From positions 26,517 to 90,516 of the forward strand of contig ABVW01000005.1 in assembly GCA_000173115.1 (NCBI GenBank): a DNA stretch of 64,000 bases. The letters run 5' to 3'. Positions 1 to 9,591 of the stretch are shown piece after piece. The DNA comes from Flavobacteria bacterium MS024-3C (lineage in GTDB: Bacteria > Bacteroidota > Bacteroidia > Flavobacteriales > Flavobacteriaceae). The notes below the pieces were generated by a model. That model was not told the origin of the DNA, made no database searches, and saw only the letters and a list, made by a program, of their open reading frames with translations. A program made the position numbers and the translations under genes. Every line of letters starts with the position of its first letter. Position 1 is the first letter of the stretch.

Positions 1-40
1 AAGGTGAAAACTAGGATACTCCAATCTAGTAGGCTCATAT

Positions 41-2569
41 CTAATTTTTAAGGGCTTGTTTTTCTATGTTTTGTGGCATGGAAATCATATTGGTAAACAA
101 TCGGTAAGCACCAGGAACGCCAGCAGGCAATTCCCTAAAGAAACTCAGGCCTGTGTATATGAAGTGGCCTTTTCCAAATGGCGCAACTAATAAACTGCCT
201 TGGGTGGGCGCCTCTGTACCATCTTTTATTTCTAGTATTGGGTTGTATGCTTTGTCCCATTTGTTTGGGAAATACAGTCCCCGTTCTTGCACCCATCCCT
301 CAAAGTCTTTGGTGTCTATTTTATTGGGAAAGGATAATATGGGGTGTTTGGGATCTATAAAGCGAACCGGCGCGTTTTCTCTGGTTACCCTATCTCTAGA
401 CAGGTAAAGCGGGTAGGGGGCTAGTTTAAATAGGTTGTCTGAATTCCTGGCCGCAGTATTGTATTGGCTAATTAAAACGCCTCCATTTTTTACATATTCT
501 CCAAGAATGTTTTTATTTAATGCCAAACCATCTATGACATTCAAAGCCCTTATTCCTAGTATAATAGATTGGTATTTGGTTAGGTCTAAACTTCCTAAAT
601 CATTTGGATTTAATAGGTGAACCACATATCCTATGGCTTCGAGACTTTCTGGGATTTTATCTCCTGCACCCATAATATACCCTATGTGACTGCCTCTTTT
701 TTGTATGTTGAGTCTGACAAATTTCGTGCTTGAAGTTTCAAGCACCACTTGAGAGGGAATGTGGTCATAGCTAATAGTGACCATATTTTTATCAAAGAGA
801 TCTTCCTTTGTTGCCACTTTAAATAAACCTTGGGCTTGACTGTCTTTAGTTGGGGGAGTTACCCTAAAAGTAAATAGTGCGCTTGCACCTTTTTCTTTGA
901 TATTAAACGAGTGAAATGAAGGGCTTACGCTCCAATCGCTGGGGAGCGATAAAGAGACCTGACCGCTTTGGTTGGCCGCTTTGGCGCTGAGTGTCATTTG
1001 AACTTCTTTGGATTCGGTGTCCGGAAATAAAACCACTTCTTGATTGGGTTTTAGGGAGAGTTTTGGGGCTATCTTAAACAGTTCCCAGAGTTCTCCTTTG
1101 TCTGGTTCCGCATGCCTGTATACCAAAGGAAGTTCGTAGTCAATGATGCTACCCTCAAAATCTAAGCCTAATTTTATAGTAACTGAGGCTGGAGACTCGG
1201 CTTTTCCAATAAGCGTTGGATCTGTCACTTTGTACATCCCTAAAGTGGCGGGTTCATTGAGCCAATAGGGGTTACTATATGGACTGTCTTCTGGTAATTT
1301 TATTAAAATGGATTGACTGTATTTTTGATTTTGATCCAAATCTTTTGGGGAGAATACTTCTAGTTTAATAGCGCCTTTTAGGCTTATATTTTGGACACTT
1401 ATGCCTTTTGCGTTTCTGGCCACCAATGCAACAACAGCTTCCATTTTCTCTCCAGGATTGCTATAGGCTTGAGGGCTTAAAAAAGCCATATGTAGTCCAG
1501 AAACATCTGCGATGATTGTTTTTATTTGTTCCGTTTTCTGCTCCTTCCAAAAAGGATCGTTAATCTTTTGTATCAGCTGGTAGGCAGCCAATAGGTCTTT
1601 TAAGTGTGTTGCGGGATCGTTGAAATTGAAATTTTCTTGGATGGGTTTTAATAATTTTTGAATTTCAAGGCCTTCGGGGATTCTATTCCAAGTAGTGTCT
1701 ATTCCGTCAAAAAGAGATACATTGTTTGGGAAATCTCCTTTTAAAAATTCTAGGTATTCATTTTCTGCCCCCCTTTGATTTAACCTTCCAAAGCCTTGGC
1801 ATAAATGCTGGCTGCTGGCCAAGGAAGCTATCTCATTGTTGGAGATGCCTAAACTTGGGTAGTAAACGCCTACATCTAAAGTAATTAAACCCTTTTTTGA
1901 AGCGGCGCTAAACTTTTCTTCAGATCCGTAAAACCACCAAGAAGTATTGAAAAACACCCTTTTTGGTTGCCATGGGCTTAGGGTGTTTAATTGCGTAGGG
2001 TATGCTTTTGTAGCAGCCAAATCAAATGCTTCCATACTCAATAAAGCACTTGAGGTGTGGTGGCCGTGTGTGCTGCCCGGTGTTCTGTGGTCAAATCTAT
2101 TGATGATAACATCTGGCCTGAGTTGTCTGATGGTTTTTACAACATCTGAAAGTACAGCTTCTTTGTTCCATATTTCTAAGGTCTCGTCTGGGTGTTTGGA
2201 AAAACCAAAGTCATTGGCCCGAGTAAAATACTGATTGCCACCGTCTATTTTCCTTGCGGCCAGTAATTCTTGTGTTCTAAGTACGCCCAAAAGTGCCCTA
2301 ATTTCTGTTCCTATTAAATTTTGCCCCCCGTCTCCTCTAGTTAAGGAAAGATAAGAAGTGGTGGCATGACTGTAGTTGGATAAATAAGAGATGAGCCTGG
2401 TGTTTTCGTCATCGGGATGGGCTGCTATATAAAGTACGTTTCCTAAAAAATTAAGCTGCTGAATAGATTGGTGTATTGTGGCGCTACTTTTAGGGGTGAA
2501 ATCTTGTGCTTGTAGGGTAATTAAACCTAAAAACATGGCGCAAAAAGCCTTGGATTTGCTCATTTTCAT
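41..2569 (-). CDS. Secreted PIG-L (LmbE-like) family deacetylase, three-part protein
   Basis: 842 residues. The first ~22 form a signal peptide ending LQAQ, so the protein is probably exported. A PIG-L/LmbE zinc-dependent N-deacetylase domain follows (about residues 43-270), with the metal-binding HPDDEN motif at residue 51 and a downstream histidine-rich HGHH motif. The middle resembles an Ig-like or NEW3 region (about 520-610). The last ~190 residues look like a Rossmann or class I amidotransferase-like fold. Members deacetylate N-acetylated sugars or similar amides; the substrate here is unknown. It starts 3 bases after the stop of the MscS-type gene, so it is the last gene of that operon. 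ATG codons at 2569 and 2563 are both possible starts. Confidence 0.88.
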   Translation of the reverse strand: MKMSKSKAFCAMFLGLITLQAQDFTPKSSATIHQSIQQLNFLGNVLYIAAHPDDENTRLISYLSNYSHATTSYLSLTRGDGGQNLIGTEIRALLGVLRTQELLAARKIDGGNQYFTRANDFGFSKHPDETLEIWNKEAVLSDVVKTIRQLRPDVIINRFDHRTPGSTHGHHTSSALLSMEAFDLAATKAYPTQLNTLSPWQPKRVFFNTSWWFYGSEEKFSAASKKGLITLDVGVYYPSLGISNNEIASLASSQHLCQGFGRLNQRGAENEYLEFLKGDFPNNVSLFDGIDTTWNRIPEGLEIQKLLKPIQENFNFNDPATHLKDLLAAYQLIQKINDPFWKEQKTEQIKTIIADVSGLHMAFLSPQAYSNPGEKMEAVVALVARNAKGISVQNISLKGAIKLEVFSPKDLDQNQKYSQSILIKLPEDSPYSNPYWLNEPATLGMYKVTDPTLIGKAESPASVTIKLGLDFEGSIIDYELPLVYRHAEPDKGELWELFKIAPKLSLKPNQEVVLFPDTESKEVQMTLSAKAANQSGQVSLSLPSDWSVSPSFHSFNIKEKGASALFTFRVTPPTKDSQAQGLFKVATKEDLFDKNMVTISYDHIPSQVVLETSSTKFVRLNIQKRGSHIGYIMGAGDKIPESLEAIGYVVHLLNPNDLGSLDLTKYQSIILGIRALNVIDGLALNKNILGEYVKNGGVLISQYNTAARNSDNLFKLAPYPLYLSRDRVTRENAPVRFIDPKHPILSFPNKIDTKDFEGWVQERGLYFPNKWDKAYNPILEIKDGTEAPTQGSLLVAPFGKGHFIYTGLSFFRELPAGVPGAYRLFTNMISMPQNIEKQALKN

Positions 2570-2572
2570 CTT

Positions 2573-3088
2573 TTAAAGTTCTTGCTTTTTTAATAAAAGG
2601 ACGCCTTTTTGCAAGAATAAATTATTTGGATAGGTGACCAAGGTACCTTCATCTGTTTTTAATTCTACGTAAAATGCCCTTACATCTGTGATAATGGCTT
2701 CAAGAGGAAAATCGTCGTCCTGAATTTTAATTCTATCCCCAATTTTAAAAGGAAAGGAGAAAAACAATATAATTCCTGCGCTAATATTGCTTAGTATAGA
2801 CCAGGTAGCGAATAGTGCAACCCCTAATATGGCAAAGAAAGAAGATAGTACTAAGCCCAAATCTTCTAATTTCACCCCCCATATAATCAACAGAGACACC
2901 AGGCCAATACTGCTAATCCCTATGCTGCTGTACTTGACAATTAGCTTGGTTCTTGAAGTGTTTAAATCACTTATTTTCCCTACTTTTTTGATCGCTTTTG
3001 TACTGATAAATTTAAAAATCAACAAACCAATGAGCAGGGCGATTGTACTGTAAATTTCTTGTAAATGGGACTGAATAAATGGATTCAT
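2573..3088 (-). CDS. Small mechanosensitive ion channel (MscS) family protein
   Basis: 171 residues with about three membrane segments (roughly 12-32, 52-72 and 78-110). The last is the glycine/alanine-rich pore helix, followed by the conserved step into the beta domain (FPFKIGDRIKI). The protein stops after the beta domain, so the large C-terminal vestibule domain of classical MscS is missing. It would sit in the inner membrane and release solutes on osmotic down-shock, or act as a regulated small conductance channel. It is directly upstream of the PIG-L gene with 3 bases between them. The family is clear; gating ability is not shown. Confidence 0.88.
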   Translation of the reverse strand: MNPFIQSHLQEIYSTIALLIGLLIFKFISTKAIKKVGKISDLNTSRTKLIVKYSSIGISSIGLVSLLIIWGVKLEDLGLVLSSFFAILGVALFATWSILSNISAGIILFFSFPFKIGDRIKIQDDDFPLEAIITDVRAFYVELKTDEGTLVTYPNNLFLQKGVLLLKKQEL

Positions 3089-3184
3089 TTGTTGGTGTTT
3101 TTAGTGTTTTGGCCTAAGGATACTATTATTTTATTTGCAAATTGGTCTTTAATTCTGACGCAGTAGGTCTAAATACACAGGCCT

Positions 3185-3784
3185 TTAGTGATATTCTGGG
3201 TTGCCTAAAAGTGCTTTAAGCGTGGCGTACACTTTTTGAGTTGGCAACCCCACTACATTGTTATAACTGCCGTTAATTTTTGTTATTCCTACAAGTCCCA
3301 GCCATTCTTGAATACCATAAGCACCCGCTTTATCATAGGGTTTGTAATGGCCTACATAATATTCAATTTCATTTTGCGACAAAGGGGCAAAAGTAACTTC
3401 AGTTGCTTCACTACATTGGATTTTTTTGCCTTTATAAGTAAAATAGACCGCCGTATATACCCAGTGAGTGTCTGCCGAAAGACGGCTTAACATGGCTGTG
3501 GCTTCTTTATGGTCTTTTGGTTTTCCAAGGGCCGCTTCTTTATGCCAAACAATGGTGTCTGAAGTAATGAGCACAGAATTTCCCAAACTTTCTTCGGAAA
3601 AGGCGCTGGCCTTTAATTCAGCCAAATAAGCAGGTATTTGCTGGGCTACCAATTCAGTAGGGAAAACCTCATCTACTTCCCTTACTTGAATGTCTACGGT
3701 AAACCCCATGTCTTCAAAGAATTTTTTTCTTCTGGGAGATCCTGAAGCTAAAATAATTTTATGATCTGGGTATTGAAGGGACAT
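3185..3784 (-). CDS. maf: Maf family nucleoside triphosphate pyrophosphatase
   Basis: 199 residues, normal length for Maf. The N-terminal signature LASGSPRRKKF is intact, and further conserved segments follow (TSDTIV near residue 95, then KPKD, and GAYGIQ near 155). Maf proteins hydrolyse non-canonical or modified nucleoside triphosphates to monophosphates in the cytoplasm; the dTTP/UTP type carries this kind of sequence. It lies between the KdsC-like gene (31 bases upstream) and the MscS-type gene on the same strand, probably one transcription unit. Confidence 0.93.
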   Translation of the reverse strand: MSLQYPDHKIILASGSPRRKKFFEDMGFTVDIQVREVDEVFPTELVAQQIPAYLAELKASAFSEESLGNSVLITSDTIVWHKEAALGKPKDHKEATAMLSRLSADTHWVYTAVYFTYKGKKIQCSEATEVTFAPLSQNEIEYYVGHYKPYDKAGAYGIQEWLGLVGITKINGSYNNVVGLPTQKVYATLKALLGNPEYH

Positions 3785-3815
3785 TGTTTTAAAGATTTTA
3801 GTTAAAAATATCGGT

Positions 3816-4337
3816 TTAGTCTGTTTGAGCGTCTGTATTACTCGCCCATTTCCCTTGAACTTTAAGTACTTGCTCTATGACATCTCTAACACAACCTTCT
3901 CCGCCATTGAGGTGAGAAATATATTCAGATACCGCTTTAACCTCTGGGACCGCATTTTGCGGGCAAGTAGGAAGTCCTATGAATTGCATGGGTGGAATAT
4001 CCGGAATGTCGTCACCCATATAAAGGACCTCTTTAGGGTCTATTTTATAGCCGTCTAAATATTCATGTAAAGGCTCCATTTTATGGTGGGCTCCCATGTA
4101 TATGTCTTTAACTCCCAGCGCTTTAAAGCGGTCTCTGACCCCTTCATTGGTTCCTCCGGAGATGAGGCAAACCCTAAAACCTTTATCTAAAGCCGTTTTT
4201 ACTGCATAACCATCTTTTACGCTTACTTTCCTAAGTAGTTCTCCACTGGTCGTGATGAGTACTTGTCCGTCTGTAAATACCCCATCAATATCAAAGACGA
4301 AGGTGGTGATATTTGGCAATAATTTTTTATAACTCAT
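3816..4337 (-). CDS. kdsC: KdsC-like HAD phosphatase (3-deoxy-D-manno-octulosonate 8-phosphate phosphatase)
   Basis: 173 residues, the usual size of the cap-less KdsC class. HAD motif I is FDIDGVFTDG near residue 15, motif II is LISGGTNEG, and motif IV is YMGDDIPD near residue 107. KdsC removes phosphate from KDO-8-phosphate in lipopolysaccharide core synthesis. Its first 11 bases overlap the end of the DUF2520 gene, so the two are translationally linked. Substrate is inferred from family resemblance; other small HAD phosphatases of this class exist. Confidence 0.85.
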   Translation of the reverse strand: MSYKKLLPNITTFVFDIDGVFTDGQVLITTSGELLRKVSVKDGYAVKTALDKGFRVCLISGGTNEGVRDRFKALGVKDIYMGAHHKMEPLHEYLDGYKIDPKEVLYMGDDIPDIPPMQFIGLPTCPQNAVPEVKAVSEYISHLNGGEGCVRDVIEQVLKVQGKWASNTDAQTD

Positions 4338-5088
4338 GCTTGTATTTTTCTTGAATAGCGTCGCTAATATATTGGTAAATCTTTTTTTGACTAACAGATT
4401 CTAATGAGGCTATATGGCTTTTAATGGTGTTGGTGTCTCCTCTTCTCGCAGGTCCCGTTTGGGCCATATCTGGCCCTAAATCTATGGCATTATGAACGGT
4501 TTGTTCCATTAAAGGTCCTAATAATTTAAAGTCTATCTCATTAGACTTACAGTATGATGCCGCCTCAGAAAAAAGAAAATTAGAAAAATTATTCACCCAA
4601 ACCGCTGCCAAATGAATTGATTTTCTTTTGTTAGAATCGGAAAAATCTACCCGAGAACTCACCCCTTTAGCTAGCGCACTAAGTGTTTCAATACCTTCTT
4701 TTTGGGAGGCTTCCAGAAGCAGTGGCACCTTTGAAAAATCAATAAATTCATTAGAGCCAAATGTTTGCAAGGGATAAAATACCCCAGTAGCAGTATGTTT
4801 TTTAAGTACGGAAATAGGTATGCTCCCTGAACAATGACAAACCAGTGCATTTGGAGCATTAATCTGATTAGAAACGGATTCTATTGCCCTGTCAGAAATA
4901 GCTAAAAAAACCAAATCTTCCAAGATTATTTTATTGAAATCTGAACGAGTCTCTACATGATTAAATTGCGCTAATTCTCCTTCATTTCTACCAAGAATTA
5001 AGCTGGGAGAATAGTCCTTTAAACTGCCGAACAAATGAAACAATTGGCGCGCGAGCCTTCCGGTTCCAATAATTGCTATAGAAATCAT
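4327..5088 (-). CDS. Rossmann-fold DUF2520 domain protein
   Basis: About 253 residues if translation begins at ATG 5088. The protein then opens MISIAIIGTGRLARQL, a GxGxxG-type dinucleotide-binding beta-alpha-beta unit placed where it should be. The open frame continues to 5157, but those extra 23 residues are hydrophobic and do not belong to the fold. The C-terminal half matches the helical DUF2520 region seen in proteins related to ketopantoate or pyrroline-5-carboxylate reductases. The reaction is unknown. It overlaps the KdsC-like gene by 11 bases and heads the operon running down to the PIG-L gene. Confidence 0.85.
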   Translation of the reverse strand: MISIAIIGTGRLARQLFHLFGSLKDYSPSLILGRNEGELAQFNHVETRSDFNKIILEDLVFLAISDRAIESVSNQINAPNALVCHCSGSIPISVLKKHTATGVFYPLQTFGSNEFIDFSKVPLLLEASQKEGIETLSALAKGVSSRVDFSDSNKRKSIHLAAVWVNNFSNFLFSEAASYCKSNEIDFKLLGPLMEQTVHNAIDLGPDMAQTGPARRGDTNTIKSHIASLESVSQKKIYQYISDAIQEKYKHEL

Positions 5089-5220
5089 ACTCAAAAATAG
5101 GATAAATAAGCGGGTTAATAAGGACTTTAAATAGTTTTTATATACTGTTTTTACCATTTAATCACGAGGTAAAAAGAGAAAAAGGCCGTACTTTTATACC
5201 CAAAAATTGCACCTTATATC

Positions 5221-8200
5221 ATGATTGAAACCTTAAAGAAAATACTTTTCTCTACCAGACTTATGTCTGTATTGTTTATTGCGTTTGCCACTGCAATGGC
5301 TTTTGGTACTTTTATAGAGAGTTGGTACTCAACAGAAACCGCCAGAATATGGATATATAATGCTACTTGGTTCGAAACCATGATGGTGTTTTTTGTCATA
5401 AACTTTGCAGGAAATATTAAGCGTTATGGATTGTTAAAATGGAAAAAGTGGCCCGTATTACTGCTCCACATTTCTTGGGTGCTCATTATTATTGGTGCAT
5501 TTGTTACGCGTTATATTAGTTATGAAGGGATGATGCCCATTAGAGAGGGTGAAACAGAAAAAATCTTTTATTCAGACAAAACCTATGTGACCCTTATGGT
5601 AGATGGAGAGAAAGATGGTCAGCCAGCAAGGCGAACTTTTGAAGACCATGCTATTTTCACTCCTGAGGCCAAGAAAACATCTTTGCCTTGGAATTCTAAC
5701 TTTGCAGAGCAAGATTTTAATATAGCATTTGTCTCCTTTCAGCAGGGGGCTAAAGAAGGTGTTATTGAAGACCCTAATGGAACGGATTTTTTAAAAATTG
5801 TAGAAGCAGGAGATGGGAATAGACACGATCACTTCTTGGAGTCAGGAAGTGTGACCAGTATTCACAACATTCTTTTTGCTTTAAATGAAGAGACCCCTGG
5901 GGCAATTAATATTAATACAACAGTGAATCCTTATACCATAAACACTCCTTTTGAGGGAGATTTTATGCGAATGGCAGACCAATTTCAGGGAGCCGTAATT
6001 AAAGACAGTGTTCAGGAATTACAACTCAGGTCACTTTACAATGTGGGCGGCATGCAGTTTGTTATTCCTGAATTACCTATCAAAGGAACCAATGGAATAG
6101 TGGCTGTTCCAGAAGATGAAAAGACTCCTGAGACTAAAGATGCCTTAACGGTTCAAATCAGCAGTGGAGGAGAAACCAAACAAATGACCATCTTAGGGAC
6201 AAAAGGGTTGGCCAGTTTTTCACAAAAACAGACCATAGGAGGATTAGACTTTACTTTAGGCTACGGTTCAAAAGTGTACGAATTGCCATTTTCTGTTAAA
6301 TTAAATGACTTCATAGCCCAAAAATACCCCGGAACAGAAAAAGGCTATGCGTCTTTTATGAGTAAAGTTACGGTAGAAGATGAGCGGCCTTTTGACTATG
6401 ATATTTTCATGAACCATGTATTAGACCACGGAGGTTATCGATTTTTCCAATCGAGCTTTCACCCAGATGAAAAAGGCACTGTACTGTCTGTAAGTCATGA
6501 TTTTTGGGGTACATGGATTACCTATATTGGTTATTTTTTACTCTATATTGGACTCATGGGGATCTTATTTTTTGGAAATACCCGATTCAAAGACCTCTCA
6601 AGATCTATTGAGAAGGTAAAGGCCAAGAAAGCAATATTGTCTTTGGTGTTTTTATTTGGGAGTATTACTGCCTCTTTGGCCCAACAGGCCGATGCCGCTT
6701 CAGAAGACTCCCATGCACACAGCAACACACCGCTAACTGACCTACAAATTGCCCTAGAAAAAACAACGGTTTCTCCAGCGCATGCAGTAAAGTTTGGCGC
6801 CTTGGTTATCCAAGACGACGGAGGAAGAATGAAGCCTATAAATACGTTTGCTTCAGAGCTTTTAAGAAAATTGAGTTTTAAGACCAAATACGAAGGTCTG
6901 AACCCAGACCAAGTATTGCTCTCTATGATGCTCAATCCAGCCCTTTGGTACAATACACCTTTTATAGCATTAGATAAGAAAGGCCAAAATGACAGCCTTA
7001 GAAATATTTTAGGATTGCCCTCAGGACAAAGAATGGTTAGGGCTACAGATTTCTTTGACGCCTCTGGAGCTTATAAATTAGCGCCATTCCTTCAGGATGC
7101 CTATGCGACAACAAACCCAAATAAATTTCAAAAAGATTTTCAAGACATAGACCTTAGATTGGGTTTATTGAACAGGGCTTTGGGAGGAGAAATTATAAAA
7201 ATATTCCCGCTTTTAAATGATGAAAATGACAAATGGATCTCTGCAGTAGCGTTTCGTTCAGGGAAGCATGTGATTGGCGATAGCTTGTATGCAAATTTTG
7301 TTAAAAACGCAGTGCCATTTTATCTCATGAGTTTAGAAAAAGCCATTGTCACAGGAGATTACAGTTCTGCAGACAAATTGTTAGACGCTTTTACTCAGAA
7401 TCAAAACAACCATGGTAGTGAGGTTATGCCCGCTCCTGAAAAAATTCAGGCAGAAATTTTCTACAACCAATTGGATATTTTCAATAAGCTTTATAGATAT
7501 TATGCCCTGATAGGCGTGGTGATGTTTTTCTTCTTAGTATTTCAAATATTTAAAGACAGGCGTTTCTTGCGCTACGGAATATTTGGTTTTAAAGGAATTG
7601 TCTGGCTTTTGTTTGCTGCCCATACAGCTGGTTTAGTGATCAGATGGTACATTTCAGGCCACGCACCCTGGAGTGATGCTTATGAAAGTATTCTTTATGT
7701 GTCTTGGGCTACACTTGCCATGGGTATTGCACTAGGAAGAAAGAGTGATTTAACCTTAGCCGCAACTACATTTGTTACTGCTATGTTATTGTGGATAGCC
7801 CACCAAAGTTGGGTAGATCCGGCAGTAGCTAACTTAGTTCCTGTACTAGACAGTTATTGGCTTATGATTCATGTGGCGGTTATAGTAGGGAGTTATGGTC
7901 CCTTGACGGTAGGTATGATACTTGGTATAGTTTCACTGATCCTCATGATCATGTCCAATGAAAAGAATAAAAAGCGCATGGACCTGAACCTTAAGGAACT
8001 GACTATTATTAATGAATTGGCTTTAACAGTTGGCCTGATCATGCTGACTATAGGAAATTTCCTTGGCGGGCAATGGGCCAATGAAAGTTGGGGAAGGTAC
8101 TGGGGTTGGGATCCAAAAGAGACCTGGGCCCTCATATCTATTTTAATCTACGCCTTTGTTATTCACACGAGACTGGTGCCAGGACTGAGAAATAGGTGGA

Positions 8201-8400
8201 CCTTTAATTTCTTGAGTGTGGTAGCCTATGCCAGTATAATGATGACCTATTTTGGGGTGAACTTTTACCTCGTAGGACTGCATTCTTATGCCAGTGGAGC
8301 CCAAGTAATTACACCAAGTTTTATTTGGTACTGCGTTATTGGTGTTATACTACTCGGTGGCTTTAGTTATTGGAAGCACCATAAAGTATTCAAAAAATAA
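5221..8400 (+). CDS. ccsBA: Fused ResB-CcsA (CcsBA-type) cytochrome c biogenesis protein
   Basis: 1059 residues in the inner membrane. The N-terminal part (about 1-460) is ResB/CcsB-like: paired membrane helices near 10-30, 44-62 and 75-95, a large periplasmic region, then another helix near 430-455. The C-terminal part (from about 755) is CcsA, with the tryptophan-rich haem-handling motif WGRYWGWDPKETW near residue 960 and histidines in flanking helices (HTAGL, MIHVAV, VIHTRL). System II cytochrome c assembly carries haem across the membrane and attaches it to apocytochromes. A hydrophobic stretch at 470-490 ending SLAQQ looks like an internal signal peptide at the fusion point. It is divergent from the DUF2520 gene. 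Confidence 0.93.
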   Translation: MIETLKKILFSTRLMSVLFIAFATAMAFGTFIESWYSTETARIWIYNATWFETMMVFFVINFAGNIKRYGLLKWKKWPVLLLHISWVLIIIGAFVTRYISYEGMMPIREGETEKIFYSDKTYVTLMVDGEKDGQPARRTFEDHAIFTPEAKKTSLPWNSNFAEQDFNIAFVSFQQGAKEGVIEDPNGTDFLKIVEAGDGNRHDHFLESGSVTSIHNILFALNEETPGAININTTVNPYTINTPFEGDFMRMADQFQGAVIKDSVQELQLRSLYNVGGMQFVIPELPIKGTNGIVAVPEDEKTPETKDALTVQISSGGETKQMTILGTKGLASFSQKQTIGGLDFTLGYGSKVYELPFSVKLNDFIAQKYPGTEKGYASFMSKVTVEDERPFDYDIFMNHVLDHGGYRFFQSSFHPDEKGTVLSVSHDFWGTWITYIGYFLLYIGLMGILFFGNTRFKDLSRSIEKVKAKKAILSLVFLFGSITASLAQQADAASEDSHAHSNTPLTDLQIALEKTTVSPAHAVKFGALVIQDDGGRMKPINTFASELLRKLSFKTKYEGLNPDQVLLSMMLNPALWYNTPFIALDKKGQNDSLRNILGLPSGQRMVRATDFFDASGAYKLAPFLQDAYATTNPNKFQKDFQDIDLRLGLLNRALGGEIIKIFPLLNDENDKWISAVAFRSGKHVIGDSLYANFVKNAVPFYLMSLEKAIVTGDYSSADKLLDAFTQNQNNHGSEVMPAPEKIQAEIFYNQLDIFNKLYRYYALIGVVMFFFLVFQIFKDRRFLRYGIFGFKGIVWLLFAAHTAGLVIRWYISGHAPWSDAYESILYVSWATLAMGIALGRKSDLTLAATTFVTAMLLWIAHQSWVDPAVANLVPVLDSYWLMIHVAVIVGSYGPLTVGMILGIVSLILMIMSNEKNKKRMDLNLKELTIINELALTVGLIMLTIGNFLGGQWANESWGRYWGWDPKETWALISILIYAFVIHTRLVPGLRNRWTFNFLSVVAYASIMMTYFGVNFYLVGLHSYASGAQVITPSFIWYCVIGVILLGGFSYWKHHKVFKK

Positions 8401-8429
8401 GTACTTTTAAAAAGACCAAAATATTACTT

Positions 8430-9581
8430 ATGGAACTTAAGAAATCTGGAATAAATACCCTCTGTACCCATTATGGTGAATTGGAAGACCCCATTTATAA
8501 GGGCGCTGTTTCCCCTTTATACATGAGCACTTCTTATGCTTTTGAAGACGTAGCTGTAAAACGTTACCCCAGGTATTTTAACACCCCCAACCAAGTAGCC
8601 TTGGCTAAAAAAATTGCAGCTCTAGAACACTGTGAGGCTTCACTTATATTTGGAAGTGGGATGGCAGCGGTGAGTACTGCTATGTTGGCTTTTTTAAGTG
8701 CTGGAGACCATGTGGTGTTGCAGAAAACACTTTACGGCGGCACCTATAATTTTGTTGTAGAAGAGTTAGCGCGCTTTGGTATTAGCTATACTTTCACTAA
8801 AGGATTGGCTCCAAATGACTTTGAAGCGGCTTTACAAGACAATACTAAAGTCATATATATAGAAACACCTTCCAATCCATTGCTCACTATTACAGATTTA
8901 AAAGCGGTTGGAGTCATTGCTAAAAAGGCAGGTATTGTAAGTATGATAGACAATACTTTTGCCAGTCCAGTAAACCAAAACCCTGCAGATTTTGGGATAG
9001 ATGTGATTATTCACTCTGCTACGAAATATATGGGCGGGCACTCTGACATATGCGCAGGAGCTGTAGCGGCTTCTCAGGCGCACATTGACCAGGTGTTTAG
9101 GTTGGCTAAAAACTTTGGTGGCTCCTTAAGTGATTATACGGTCTGGTTGCTCGAAAGAAGTATTAAGACTATGGGAATACGCGTGAAAGCCCAAAATGAA
9201 AACGCGATGGAGATGGCTACTTATCTAGAAGCACATCCAGAGGTATCTAAGGTGTACTACCCTGGTTTGAAAAGCCATCCGGACCACGAATTAGCCGCTG
9301 CACAAATGAGTGGTTTTGGCGGAATGCTGTCTTTTGAATTAAGAGAAGGCCTGAATGCGAGCGCTTTTCAAAAAGCCTTACAATTAATCAAGCCATCCAT
9401 GAGTTTAGCAGGTATAGAAAGCACCTTGCTTTCTCCAACCCTTACTTCTCACGCACTGCTGAGCCCTGAGGAAAGAAAACACCAAGGCATTGCAGATGGA
9501 CTGATTCGTTTCTCTGTAGGAATTGAGGAAGTTGACGCTTTGCAATTAGACATTGATCAGGCCATTAAAAGCCTGTTATAA
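8430..9581 (+). CDS. Trans-sulfuration family PLP enzyme (cystathionine gamma-synthase / gamma-lyase type)
   Basis: 383 residues, typical for the Cys/Met metabolism PLP family. Visible hallmarks are the GSGMAA phosphate-binding segment, YGGTY near residue 107, the DNTFASP aspartate loop, and HSATKYMGGHSD containing the Schiff-base lysine near residue 198. The family covers cystathionine gamma-synthase, cystathionine gamma-lyase, methionine gamma-lyase and O-acetylhomoserine sulfhydrylase, which cannot be told apart safely by eye. It lies 29 bases after the cytochrome assembly gene and 10 bases before bshB1, so it may supply or recycle thiols. A second family member is at 27872-29086. Confidence 0.9.
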   Translation: MELKKSGINTLCTHYGELEDPIYKGAVSPLYMSTSYAFEDVAVKRYPRYFNTPNQVALAKKIAALEHCEASLIFGSGMAAVSTAMLAFLSAGDHVVLQKTLYGGTYNFVVEELARFGISYTFTKGLAPNDFEAALQDNTKVIYIETPSNPLLTITDLKAVGVIAKKAGIVSMIDNTFASPVNQNPADFGIDVIIHSATKYMGGHSDICAGAVAASQAHIDQVFRLAKNFGGSLSDYTVWLLERSIKTMGIRVKAQNENAMEMATYLEAHPEVSKVYYPGLKSHPDHELAAAQMSGFGGMLSFELREGLNASAFQKALQLIKPSMSLAGIESTLLSPTLTSHALLSPEERKHQGIADGLIRFSVGIEEVDALQLDIDQAIKSLL

Positions 9582-9591
9582 AAACAAAAAA

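Noticed and set aside
1..40. Hairpin ACTAG...CTAGT after the PIG-L gene
   Set aside because: The stem is only five to seven pairs with a bulge and lacks a T run; too weak to call a terminator.
5089..5157. N-terminal extension of the DUF2520 protein
   Set aside because: The Rossmann fold starts at ATG 5088; the extra residues are not family-like.
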